A DNA stretch of 23,117 bases, taken from an uncultured Synechococcus sp. (GTDB lineage: Bacteria; Cyanobacteriota; Cyanobacteriia; PCC-6307; Cyanobiaceae). Within the stretch, counting starts at the first letter, position 1; each line of letters opens with the position of its first letter. Both the position numbers and the translations under genes were made by a program. Below the pieces are notes generated by a model. That model did no database searches. It was not told the origin of the DNA and was given only the letters and a program-made list of their open reading frames with translations. The DNA is taken from positions 1 to 23,117 of the forward strand of contig CALGVO010000124.1 in the NCBI GenBank assembly GCA_937930135.1, in the 5' to 3' direction. Shown in pieces: positions 1 to 7,912 of this stretch.

Positions 1-799
1 CGGCGGCACCGAGGGACGCATGGAAGCAACGGGCCAGATCAAGCCAGGCCTGGGGAACCCCTTCCAGGTTGGAGGGTGGCTGGGGCAAGCGGCGGCATGC
101 CAGCGGCCGATTCGGTGTGGACGCAAGCTGCAGGCCGGAAGCCTGCAACACCGCCAGGGCCGGTTGCAATTCGGCGTCTGGATCAGCGATCAGGCGCTCA
201 AAGTTGAGCAGGGGCCAATGCCCCACGCGGGGATGACGTTGACGGCACTGCACCAGATCGAGGTTGTATCGCAGCCAGAGGGCGAGGGCCTTCAGGGGCG
301 GCATGTCGTCGCGGTAGCCGATCGAAGCGACCACGGCGGCGGGATCACGCACGATGGCAATCCCGTGGTGGAGCCAGTGGGGCCCCAGCGCGGCCGACAC
401 CAGTGGCAAGGTGCGGCAGAGGCGCGGATCCTTGAGGGCAAGGGCTGGTCGGGCCGTGACGCCGGGAGACGGGGTCGCGGCTGCGCACCAGTTCTCCAGC
501 AGGTGGCGCGTTTCCCGCGCCAGGCCGGCCTGCAGGCCAGCGTCGTTGGCCTCGGTGATCGCGAGGGGCCAGCTGCCATCCCACTGGCAGCCCATCGCCG
601 CCAGCCAGGCGTCGTTGAGGGCCACCAGATCGGCGGATTCCTGAAAGCCGTCGGGATTGTCGGCGGCGGGCGGTAGCAGATTGGGGGGCAACTGCACGCC
701 GTGACGTTCGAGCGCACGCACACACAAGGAAGTCCCGCTGCGGTGCATGCCGAGCACCCACAGCGGGACAGGGATGAAGTCAGGCGAAGTGCAACTCAA
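1..799 (-). CDS. Sulfotransferase family protein (C-terminus beyond window edge)
   Basis: The frame is open from the left edge, so the C-terminus is missing; about 266 residues are visible. Near the N-terminus is VPLWVLGMHRSGTSL, the 5'-phosphosulfate (PAPS) binding loop of sulfotransferases, with GMHRSGTS at 728-751. Further on are a KDPRLC motif and IAIVRDPAAVVASI, which matches the 3'-phosphate-binding RDP region, and then LLNFERLIADP, typical of the family's C-terminal part. Family members transfer sulfate from PAPS to sugars or proteins; here a sugar of the exopolysaccharide is the likely acceptor, by inference from the neighbouring glycosyltransferases. There is no ATG before the P-loop Met. 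The start is taken as a TTG at 799 that overlaps the stop of the upstream RTX-type gene; a GTG or the ATG inside the P-loop would cut into the motif. Last gene of a five-gene minus-strand operon. Family call is secure; start and substrate are not. Confidence 0.85.
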   Translation of the reverse strand, partial: MSCTSPDFIPVPLWVLGMHRSGTSLCVRALERHGVQLPPNLLPPAADNPDGFQESADLVALNDAWLAAMGCQWDGSWPLAITEANDAGLQAGLARETRHLLENWCAAATPSPGVTARPALALKDPRLCRTLPLVSAALGPHWLHHGIAIVRDPAAVVASIGYRDDMPPLKALALWLRYNLDLVQCRQRHPRVGHWPLLNFERLIADPDAELQPALAVLQASGLQLASTPNRPLACRRLPQPPSNLEGVPQAWLDLARCFHASLGAA

Positions 800-1746
800 A
801 CAAACTGAACTTCGTTGATCACTGCCCCATTCTGGCTGACCAATAAAAGAGTGCTCACCGGGTCGCTAGTGTTGTAGGTGATGGTTACCTCACTGCTGCC
901 CAAGCCAGTGATGCTTGTTTCCACTTCAAGGCTGGCCGCAAGTTGAATGCTGTCTTCAGCTGGATTGAAGTCTGTAATAATATCTGTCGTGTTGGTAGCC
1001 GCACCGTCTGGAGTAAGGAACTGGTCAAACGTCAGATAATAGGAGTCAGCTCCGGGGCCAAGTGTTACCTCGTCGCTGCCTGTTCCGGCGCGAATGATGT
1101 CATTCCCGTCGCCGCCATTCACAATATCGTCACCTGCGCCTGCACGAATGAAGTCGTTGGCGGCGGAGCCTAGGATTTCGTCGTTGGCTGCTGCGGTTTG
1201 GATGTAAAAATCAGGAGCGTTTGGGGCGTCAGGGGTGAGATTGCCGGGAGCATTGTCCGCAATCGTTCCTTGAGAAGTGTCTCGAAACTCGGCGGTAGTA
1301 TTACCAACTGTTTGTGTATTCAAGTCAACCTTGACTCCAGGCACTGGAATGGCGTTGTCGTAGTTGACGATGATTTCGCCTTTGTAGTAATCGGCTGTTT
1401 GGACGGTAGAGCCAGCATTGGATTGGATTGCGCCTTCATCGTTCGTGCCAAGTCCGATGAGGATTCGAGCTGCGTTGTCTGCCTCTGGGTTTCCGACGAT
1501 CGCGACGTTTGCACGCTCAGTCGCTGCGGCAACTTCAACGGACCCATCGGATACATTGTCGGTGATGTTGAGTGCAACGGGATTATCCGATGAGGACTCG
1601 GGCGTTGTGATAATGGCTTTCTGGCCTGTGCCTATAGGTGCCGCAGACGTTTCGCCATCGGCGCTGCGCTCATTAATGGGGTTGATGATCACCGCGCCAG
1701 GACTGTCGGGTGCGATAGGGGGAACAGGAGGGATAACGGCGGACAT
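796..1746 (-). CDS. Small RTX-type (hemolysin-type calcium-binding) repeat protein
   Basis: A 316-residue acidic, Ala/Asn/Thr-rich protein. Residues about 187-233 carry a short run of glycine-aspartate nonapeptides (ANDFIRAGAGDDIVNGGDG, GNDIIRAGTGSDEV), the calcium-binding RTX beta-roll pattern. It is followed by DSYYLTFDQF and DIITDFNPAEDSIQLA, the capping region usually seen after RTX repeats in type I secreted proteins. The N-terminus is Pro-rich (MSAVIPPVPPIAP) with no signal peptide, which fits type I secretion through an uncleaved C-terminal signal. Its role is unknown; a surface or matrix protein that binds the polysaccharide in a Ca-dependent way is an inference. The base composition is visibly less GC-rich than in the flanking genes, suggesting separate acquisition. 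The stop overlaps the proposed TTG start of the sulfotransferase. No clear Shine-Dalgarno sequence precedes the ATG. Confidence 0.75.
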   Translation of the reverse strand: MSAVIPPVPPIAPDSPGAVIINPINERSADGETSAAPIGTGQKAIITTPESSSDNPVALNITDNVSDGSVEVAAATERANVAIVGNPEADNAARILIGLGTNDEGAIQSNAGSTVQTADYYKGEIIVNYDNAIPVPGVKVDLNTQTVGNTTAEFRDTSQGTIADNAPGNLTPDAPNAPDFYIQTAAANDEILGSAANDFIRAGAGDDIVNGGDGNDIIRAGTGSDEVTLGPGADSYYLTFDQFLTPDGAATNTTDIITDFNPAEDSIQLAASLEVETSITGLGSSEVTITYNTSDPVSTLLLVSQNGAVINEVQFV

Positions 1747-1791
1747 GTGTTAGAAATCCAATTTCATTAGAAAATAGCCCAGCCGTCCTCG

Positions 1792-2337
1792 TCAGTCAGT
1801 TGCGGTGGACTCTTTTTTGATTGATCCTTGCACAACTCTTTCGGCAGTGCCGATCCAGCGTGTCCCGGATCCGTTGCAGCAGATCGCCTGGGAGCGTCTG
1901 ATGGAGGTTGTGCATCCCCTGCAGGCGCGCCAGTGGGGCAGCAGATCCCTGTTGTCTGTCGGTCGTTGCAGGAAGGCCAGAATCCTGTTCAGCTCGTCCT
2001 CGGGATGGGCAAACAAGTGCTCGCTGGAAACCAGCAGCAGTTGCTCCTGAGGCAACATGGCGAGTTGATGCCAACTCGGAGCCTGTGCGTTCAACAAGCG
2101 GGCCGCTTGATCGAACCGTCCCAGTCGCCGCCAGCACTCGGCCAGGGCAGTGCGGAGGTCAGCCTGCTCGGGCGGCAGCAGGCTCCAGGTTTGCCATTCG
2201 GCTGCTGATTCAGCGTCGCCGCAGGCTCGTCGCCAGCGGGCCACCCGTTCGTAGGCGCTGGGTGTGGGCGCGTCAGCTTCCAGATCGATCAGGGCCTGAT
2301 CCAGATCGGCCGGCGGGGTCTCACGCATACCGCTCAT
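1792..2337 (-). pseudogene. TPR-sulfotransferase remnant with internal deletion and frameshift
   Basis: The open frame encodes 181 residues. Residues 1-85 resemble the TPR-like helices found at the N-terminus of cyanobacterial TPR-sulfotransferases (RLGRFDQAARLLNAQ). From about residue 88 the sequence jumps to what looks like the C-terminal end of a sulfotransferase (LPQEQLLLVSSEHLFAHPEDELNRILAFL). The PAPS-binding P-loop and the whole catalytic core are absent. Near residue 137 (about 1925-1945) the plausible reading moves to another frame, which reads MHNLHQTLPGDLLQRIRDTL and ends at 1796; the annotated frame instead ends in an unlikely Cys/Arg/Ser-rich tail. I read this as a decayed gene with a large in-frame deletion plus a 1-base shift. 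The start is firm: ATGA overlaps the stop of the GT61 gene. A functional short TPR protein cannot be excluded. Confidence 0.6.
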
Positions 2338-3842
2338 GATGACGTGTCCAGTGCGGCCAAGGTGTCTGCCGCTTCACTGGCGCCAGGTCGCAGATCGATC
2401 GGATACAAGCCTGGCCCCTCATAAAGCCATTCCTGCAGCGGTAGCGGTGTTGCGGCGGCTTCAAGGCGACGGTGGCGCAGCTGGCGTCGCTGGATCAAGG
2501 GATCGAAATAAGTGGGTGCATAGGCGGGGTTGACCAGCTCGATCACGTCCGTGTCGGGCCGGGCTGCGAGCAGATTGGCCATGGCGGCACCGTGGGGTGC
2601 GATCAGGGTTCCGGCCGCCGCCACCTGGTGCCACTGCTGCTGCACGCTGCGAAGCGAGAGGGCGGGGATGCCGAGCTGGGTTTGCCACAGGCGTTCCGCC
2701 AGGGCCGGGCGGCGCTGGCTGGTGCCGCGCCCCAGCCACAGCCTTGTTTCAGCGTCAGTGGTCCCCTGCTCGATCCCCCAGAACTGCTCCAGCCAGGTGA
2801 GATTGCCGTGGGCGGGTCGACCAAAATGGCTGGTGAAGCTGGGCACGAGCAGCAGCTCTGCCTGGAGGTGATCGCTTGCCGGCAGCAGCCGATCCGGCCC
2901 GATACCGAGGCGTTGCAGCGCTTGGCGCACGTAGGCAGGTGAACCGCCGTTGTGCCAGAGGCGCAGATCGGGCCACTGCTGCAGCGCGGCCTGCCAGCAG
3001 CGCCCGAGGCGCGGCAGCAGTTCCAACTGCCAGTGGAAGAACAGTTCCGCCGAGAGCTCTGCCACCGCCAGCACAGGGCCTGCGGCATGTTGGGCCGGTG
3101 GGCGATCCCTTTCGGCCTGACGCAAATGCTCGATCGTCAAATGTTCCAGCGCCTGCCGATGCGGGCAGGCGGGCCAGGGCCAGGGGTAATGGCGGCAGAG
3201 TTGGCTGAGCCATTGGCCTGAGGCGTCCTGCACCGCCACGCCATGGCTGAGTCGCCAGGGATTGCGCTGGCGGGGCACCCAGATGCGCCCCTGGGGCAGT
3301 TGGGTCAGCTGCAATGGCGGATCCGCCGGGTTCGCCTGCTTCTGGCAGGGGAGGCAGGCCTGGGCGGCGCAGGGGGGCTGCAGCCATGGTTCCGGTGGTG
3401 CCGTCGGTTTGGCCAGCAGTTGGGCGCCGGTGTGGTAACCCAGCCGGTCGTATAAGCCGGCCAGCTGGGCATCGAGGCGCTGCTGGCGACCGCAGCCCCA
3501 GGCCCGTTCCAGGTGTTGCAGGGCTCGGCTGGGCACCTCGGGCAGGCAGATCTCACCCCAGCCCTGCAGCAGGGCGCCAAGACGACTGACGCCCGCCTCG
3601 CCGGGATCGCCAGCCAGCAGCATCCTGGCCAGTTCGAGCGCCTGGCGCCGCAGGGGCGCGATCGGATCGCGACTCAGCCCGGCAGCGGCGGCCTCCAGGT
3701 GGGCCTCCACGGCAGGGCGCTCCTGCAGCAGCAGGCTGTGCCAGGCGCTGAGGGCCCGGCGCGGTCGCCCCTGATCCAACGCTTCCAGCGCTTCGGCGTG
3801 AAGGGTTGGAGCGTTGGTGGTGGTGCTGTTGCTTGCGGTCAT
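2334..3842 (-). CDS. GT61-family (DUF563) glycosyltransferase with helical N-terminus
   Basis: The product has 502 residues from the ATG at 3842. A longer frame runs to 3986, but the 3842 start is preferred because its ATGA overlaps the stop of the upstream GT2 gene. Residues about 10-145 are Ala/Leu-rich helices of TPR type. Residues 255-435 fit the GT61/DUF563 fold: VLAVAELSAELFFHWQLELL around 257-276, LLLVPSFTSHFGRPAHGN around 330-347, and APHGAAMANLLAARP at 415-429 followed by DVIELV, the characteristic end of the domain. Family members transfer sugars such as xylose or GlcNAc, so a role in assembling the exopolysaccharide repeat unit is inferred. A cysteine group (C158, C163, C166) lies between the helical part and the catalytic domain and may bind metal. 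Second gene of the minus-strand operon. Confidence 0.8.
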   Translation of the reverse strand: MTASNSTTTNAPTLHAEALEALDQGRPRRALSAWHSLLLQERPAVEAHLEAAAAGLSRDPIAPLRRQALELARMLLAGDPGEAGVSRLGALLQGWGEICLPEVPSRALQHLERAWGCGRQQRLDAQLAGLYDRLGYHTGAQLLAKPTAPPEPWLQPPCAAQACLPCQKQANPADPPLQLTQLPQGRIWVPRQRNPWRLSHGVAVQDASGQWLSQLCRHYPWPWPACPHRQALEHLTIEHLRQAERDRPPAQHAAGPVLAVAELSAELFFHWQLELLPRLGRCWQAALQQWPDLRLWHNGGSPAYVRQALQRLGIGPDRLLPASDHLQAELLLVPSFTSHFGRPAHGNLTWLEQFWGIEQGTTDAETRLWLGRGTSQRRPALAERLWQTQLGIPALSLRSVQQQWHQVAAAGTLIAPHGAAMANLLAARPDTDVIELVNPAYAPTYFDPLIQRRQLRHRRLEAAATPLPLQEWLYEGPGLYPIDLRPGASEAADTLAALDTSS

Positions 3843-4822
3843 CGCGCCAAGAGCAGCTCCTGGGCTTGCCGCCAGAAGCGGCTGGCCTGCAGTGCTTCGG
3901 CATCGAAGCGCTGACCGATGCGGGCGCAGCTGCGCGCGAATACTTCCAGGTAGTGCACCGGTCGCCTCGGGAGGGGATACGGGCAATCCTCCAACGCCTG
4001 ATGGAGCAACTGCAGAGCCAGATCTGGGGCGCCATCGCTCCAGGCCTGCCAGCTGGCCCAGGTGGTGGTGTCGTAGCGCTGGCTGCGGGCCCAGCCTGGC
4101 TCGCTGGCCGCCACCGCTTCCAGGTGGCGCTCCATCACCGCCAGCAACCCTTGCAACTGGGCCTTGGTGCGACCGCTGGCATTGGCGCCATGGAGGCGGT
4201 AGCGCACCAGCTCCTGCTCGATCCAGGCTCCCTCGTGGCCAGCTGCCGCCAGACGCAAGAGCAGATCCACGTCTTCTGAGTGGCGCAGCTGGGGATCAAA
4301 CCCGCCCACAGCGAGCAAAGCGTCGCGGCGCACGGTCCAGGCGCTGGGCAGCACAGCCTTGTGCTGCATGAAGCTGCGCCAGCTGAAACCGGCCCCCTCC
4401 TGCCAGGGCCTCACGGTCTGTTGATGACGCCCGGCGTCATCACAGCGCCACCAGCCCCCATGCACATGGCTCAGGTGGGGATATCGAGCGAAGGCCTGCA
4501 GCGGCAAGGACAGGCGCCCTGGCAGTGGACGATCATCGGCATCGAGAAAGGCGATCAGGGGGGCCCGGCTGGCGGCGACGCCCGCATTGCGGGCCGCGGA
4601 GACACCGCACCCACCAGTGCGGATCAACTGCCAGCGCTCCTGGGGCCAGTGGGCGCAGAGCCGCTGCAGCAACGCGTCGCTGCCATCGCTGCTGGCGTCA
4701 TCGATGGCAATCAGCTCGAACCCGGTGTGCCATTCGCGCACCAGGGCCGCCAGTAGGGGGGGCAGCCAGGGTGCGGCATTGCGCATCGGCACCACCACAC
4801 TGATGGGGGGAGCGAAGGCCAC
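3839..4822 (-). CDS. GT2-family glycosyltransferase
   Basis: A 327-residue protein with a clear GT-A domain. ISVVVPMRNAAPWL (7-20) is the N-terminal strand, AIDDASSDGS (39-48) the nucleotide-binding turn, GVSAARNAG (73-81) the usual helix, FLDADD (92-97) the metal-binding DXD motif, and GGFDPQLRHSEDVDLLLRL (173-191) the acceptor/catalytic-base region. The C-terminal 100 residues are helical and family-specific. It is soluble, with no membrane segment, and is expected to act on a lipid-linked sugar at the inner face of the plasma membrane. The start codon is GTG at 4822. It is the first gene of the minus-strand operon that continues into GT61, and it lies head to head with the TPR gene at 4896. 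The sugar specificity cannot be read from the sequence. Confidence 0.9.
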   Translation of the reverse strand: MAFAPPISVVVPMRNAAPWLPPLLAALVREWHTGFELIAIDDASSDGSDALLQRLCAHWPQERWQLIRTGGCGVSAARNAGVAASRAPLIAFLDADDRPLPGRLSLPLQAFARYPHLSHVHGGWWRCDDAGRHQQTVRPWQEGAGFSWRSFMQHKAVLPSAWTVRRDALLAVGGFDPQLRHSEDVDLLLRLAAAGHEGAWIEQELVRYRLHGANASGRTKAQLQGLLAVMERHLEAVAASEPGWARSQRYDTTTWASWQAWSDGAPDLALQLLHQALEDCPYPLPRRPVHYLEVFARSCARIGQRFDAEALQASRFWRQAQELLLAR

Positions 4823-4895
4823 GGCGGCAACCGAAGACAGATGAGCTTGATGCTGTCATCCGATGACAGACTTGTGCTGCGATCTGCACAGGGTC

Positions 4896-5930
4896 ATGCC
4901 GCGCGCCAGCAAGGGCTCCACGTCGGGCAACGCGAGCAGTGGGGGCAGCAAACGGAGCTCCAAGCGCAACGCCAAGTCAAGCCAAGCCAAGCCAAACACT
5001 GAGGCGACAGCTGCAACGCCTAGGCCCAGTGAGGAGGCGTTGCCGAACGAGCTGCCCATGGCGGAGCGTTACTACGAGCTGGCGGAATCGATGAATGCCC
5101 GCGGGGCAATCGAACTGGCGGTGCCGTTTTATCGCCAGGCCCTGGCGATGCTGCTGGAGGAACGGGACCAGTTGCGACAGCTGTTGCCTGAGCAGCAGCA
5201 ACAGCAGCGTCTGTTGGACAGCCGCGAGGAGCAGATCGAAGGCCTGATCACCGAAGCGGCCCTGTTGCAGGTGGGCAGTGGCAGCGGCCTTGACGAGCGC
5301 ATCGCCGAACTGGCGGAGGAGCTGACGCCCCAGAGCGCCCAGCAGGTGTTGGCGGGCTTGCGCGAGCTGGTGCCGGAGCCGGAACTCCTGCCCGCCAGAG
5401 GTCGCAGCCTCGAGGGCAAGGCCCTGATGCTCTGTGGTCGCGTCGCTGAGGCGATCGCCAGTTTTGAAGCGGCCTACGCCGCCGCTGGCCAGGCGCCCGA
5501 GCATGGGATCAACCTGGCGGCGGCCCTGTTGGCGGCAGGCCAGGCCAGCCAGGCAGCCGCTCTGTTGCAACCCCTGCATCAACAGGGTTTGGCGGAGTTG
5601 GAACCGGATCAACGGGCCGCGCTGCTGCGCAATTTCGCCACGGCGGCGAGTCAGCTGGAGCAACCGCTTCTGGCCCTGCAGTTGCGCCGGCAGTGGTTGC
5701 AGCTGGAGCCGGAGGCGGTGCCCTGCGACCGCTGGTTGGGCTGGTGCCGGGTCGGCTTGGCGCAACCCCCCGGCGATCACGCCCGCCAGGAAGCTCTGGC
5801 TTTTCTGCAGGATCTGCGCCGCCTGCATCCCGCCAACCGCGCGATTGCTGAGGTTCTGGCGGAAACCCTGGAGGCGGAGGGCAACTACCGCCAGGCGGCG
5901 CTGCTGTATCGCGAGTTGTTGCGGCCGTGA
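4896..5930 (+). CDS. TPR-repeat protein, partner of the downstream TPR-GT2 gene
   Basis: A 344-residue protein. The first 35 residues are a low-complexity Ser/Lys/Gly/Asn tail (MPRASKGSTSG...), followed by alpha-helical repeats of TPR type: AERYYELAESMNARGAIELA, then a Gln-rich coiled-coil-like stretch (LLPEQQQQQRLL), and further pairs ending in ANRAIAEVLAETLEAEGNYRQAALLYRELL. There is no catalytic motif, signal peptide or membrane segment, so a scaffold or protein-binding role is inferred. An in-frame ATG at 4863 would add 11 residues (MTDLCCDLHRV). The 4896 ATG is preferred because an AGGG lies just before it and because 4863 leaves only 40 bp to the divergent GT2 gene; this choice is uncertain. 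The stop overlaps the GTG start of the next gene (GTGA), so the two are translationally coupled. Confidence 0.75.
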   Translation: MPRASKGSTSGNASSGGSKRSSKRNAKSSQAKPNTEATAATPRPSEEALPNELPMAERYYELAESMNARGAIELAVPFYRQALAMLLEERDQLRQLLPEQQQQQRLLDSREEQIEGLITEAALLQVGSGSGLDERIAELAEELTPQSAQQVLAGLRELVPEPELLPARGRSLEGKALMLCGRVAEAIASFEAAYAAAGQAPEHGINLAAALLAAGQASQAAALLQPLHQQGLAELEPDQRAALLRNFATAASQLEQPLLALQLRRQWLQLEPEAVPCDRWLGWCRVGLAQPPGDHARQEALAFLQDLRRLHPANRAIAEVLAETLEAEGNYRQAALLYRELLRP

Positions 5931-7912
5931 GCGCCAACCTCAATGGCCAGGAGCTCTACGCCCAGGCGGCCACCGCGGTGGAGCAGGCCTCGTGGGGTCG
6001 GGCAGAGGCCCTGCTATGTCGGTTGTTGGCGTTGCAGCCCGACCATGCCAGTGGCCATCACCTGCTGGGCAAGAGCCTGCGCGCTGTCGGTGAACCCGAC
6101 CAGGCTCTGGCGGCCCAGCAGCGCAGTTGTGCGCTCGATCCCTGGCTGGGTTGGAACTGGTTTGCCGCTGGTGAACTGTTGATGGAGCAGCAGCGCTGGC
6201 CGGAGGCGGCCGAGGCGTTTGCCTGGGCCTTGCATGCGCTGCCGGCGGAGGGTTGGATCGCTCACCAACTGCAGCAGGCGCGCTGCGCTGGGGTTGTGGC
6301 GGGCGACAGCTATCAGCATTGGATTCGGCACCACGAGCCGCGCCTGCCCGATCCGCTCACGCCCCTCACGCAACAGTTTTGGACGTTGGATGGCCAGGGC
6401 CAGTGGCGGGCCTTGCATGGTCCGGCGTCCTTGCAGCCGCGCCGAGCACCGCTGGGATCCTCGCCTTGGCCTGTGGAGGGCTGGTTGGTGTTGCTCGGCC
6501 CGCAGACCCAGTTGCGGCCGGGGGCGCTCCAGGCGTTGGAGGGGTGGTTGGCGCAGGCCTTGCCCTGGCAACAGGCCGGCCAGGCGGTGGCGGATCTGAG
6601 CCCACGCCAGCGGGGCTGCTGGGCGTTGCCGGATTTGGTGTATGCCGATGAAGATCGGATCGAGCCCGACGGCCGGCGCTGGGATCCCTGGTTCAAGCCG
6701 GGTTGGGTGCCGGAGAGCTTCTGGAGCAGTCCCTGGCTTGGTGGCTTGAGTGTGTGGCGCTTGAGTTGGCTGCGTCATCAGACGCTGCCCTTGCCGCCAA
6801 CGGATCCGGCGGCTCGCTTCCGCTGGCAGCTGGCGGCTTTGGAGCGCAGCCCGCGGATCGAGCCCTGCCCGTTGCTGCTCAGCCATCAGGCGATGGCGAG
6901 CGGTGGGGCCAACGGCAGAGCCGATCAAGACTCTCAGTTGGAAGCTGAGGCTGCGGCCCTGTTCGCCCATCTGCAGGCGCAGGGCGAAGCGGTGCAGGCG
7001 GTGACGCCTTTGCCCCAGCGCCCCGGCTGTTTTCAGCTGCACTGGGCCCTGCCGAAGCGCGTTGGCTGCTCGCTGCTGATCCCCACCCGCGATCGCGCCG
7101 ATCTGTTGCAGGTGTGTTTGCAGAGCGTCTGGGATAGCACGGAGGCGGCGCGGGCCCAGGGTATCGATCTCGCGTTGGTGCTGATCGACAACGGCTCGGT
7201 GGAGCAGGCCACCACGGAGCTGCTTTGTCGCTGGCAGCAACGGCTGGGTGACGCGATGACCACGTTGCGGCTGGAGCAGCCGTTCAATTGGAGCCAGCTC
7301 AACAATCAGGCGGCAGCGCGGGCTCGTGGTGAGGTGTTGCTCTGCCTCAACAACGACATCGAGGCGCGGCAACCCGGTTGGCTGGAGGCGATGGTGGCCC
7401 AGGCGCTGCGTCCGGTGGTGGGTTGCGTCGGTGCCAATCTGTTGTATCCCGATGGCACCTTGCAGCACGGTGGTGTGGTGCTGGGCCTCCACGGCGGTGC
7501 CGACCATGCCTATCGCCATCTGCCCCTCAGCCATGGCGTGCATCGCGGTCGCAGCGGCCTGCTCACGGGTTGGGGTGCGGTCACCGGGGCGTGCCTGATG
7601 CTGCGCCGGGAGCTTCTGTTGCAGCTCGGTGGTTTCGATGAAGGACTCCCGGTGGAATTCAACGATGTGGATCTGTGTCTGCGGCTGGGCTCCTTGGGCT
7701 ACCGCCATGTGATCCCCCCCGAGGCGGTGTTGATCCACCACGAAAGCCAGAGCCGCGATGCCCAGGCCAGCCGCACGGCTCACCAGGCCCTCCAACGGCT
7801 CCAACGTCGCTGGCCCGGCCGCTTACGCAGCGGTAGCCCCTGGTGGCCGCAACAGATGGAACCGAATCACGTTGATGGCCGACCGTTGGGGATGGCGGTT
7901 TGCGTTGACTGA
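5927..7912 (+). CDS. TPR-GT2 fusion glycosyltransferase, RfbC/WsaE-like
   Basis: The product has 661 residues with a GTG start overlapping the upstream stop. Residues 1-115 form TPR repeats (EQASWGRAEALLCRLLALQPDHASGHHLLG). Residues 235-285 carry LPDLVYADEDRIEPDG and WDPWFKPGWVPESFWSS, the signature of the first, often degenerate, GT2 domain in large tandem O-antigen-type transferases; here it lacks the preceding nucleotide-binding part. Residues 380-610 are a complete GT2 domain: CSLLIPTRDRADLL, LVLIDNGS, FNWSQLNNQAA, LCLNNDIEA (NND 475-477 in place of DXD), GAVTGACLMLRR, and GGFDEGLPVEFNDVDLCLRL. It probably extends a rhamnose-like or related chain of the polysaccharide; the exact sugar is unknown. 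Its 3' end overlaps the convergent GT4 gene by 46 bp. Confidence 0.88.
   Translation: MSANLNGQELYAQAATAVEQASWGRAEALLCRLLALQPDHASGHHLLGKSLRAVGEPDQALAAQQRSCALDPWLGWNWFAAGELLMEQQRWPEAAEAFAWALHALPAEGWIAHQLQQARCAGVVAGDSYQHWIRHHEPRLPDPLTPLTQQFWTLDGQGQWRALHGPASLQPRRAPLGSSPWPVEGWLVLLGPQTQLRPGALQALEGWLAQALPWQQAGQAVADLSPRQRGCWALPDLVYADEDRIEPDGRRWDPWFKPGWVPESFWSSPWLGGLSVWRLSWLRHQTLPLPPTDPAARFRWQLAALERSPRIEPCPLLLSHQAMASGGANGRADQDSQLEAEAAALFAHLQAQGEAVQAVTPLPQRPGCFQLHWALPKRVGCSLLIPTRDRADLLQVCLQSVWDSTEAARAQGIDLALVLIDNGSVEQATTELLCRWQQRLGDAMTTLRLEQPFNWSQLNNQAAARARGEVLLCLNNDIEARQPGWLEAMVAQALRPVVGCVGANLLYPDGTLQHGGVVLGLHGGADHAYRHLPLSHGVHRGRSGLLTGWGAVTGACLMLRRELLLQLGGFDEGLPVEFNDVDLCLRLGSLGYRHVIPPEAVLIHHESQSRDAQASRTAHQALQRLQRRWPGRLRSGSPWWPQQMEPNHVDGRPLGMAVCVD

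Noticed and set aside
3843..3986. N-terminal extension of the GT61 protein
   Set aside because: It would overlap the upstream GT2 gene by nearly 150 bp, reads as Arg/Pro/Ser-rich low complexity, and ignores the precise ATGA coupling at 3842.
4977..5828. 283-codon minus-strand frame opposite the TPR gene
   Set aside because: Shadow frame of a TPR gene, rich in Gln/Leu/Arg by reverse reading; no domain.
6014..7804. 596-codon open frame antisense to the TPR-GT2 gene
   Set aside because: It mirrors a strongly supported glycosyltransferase gene; its translation is low-complexity Gln/Arg/Leu-rich with no family motif. High GC removes stops in the opposite strand.
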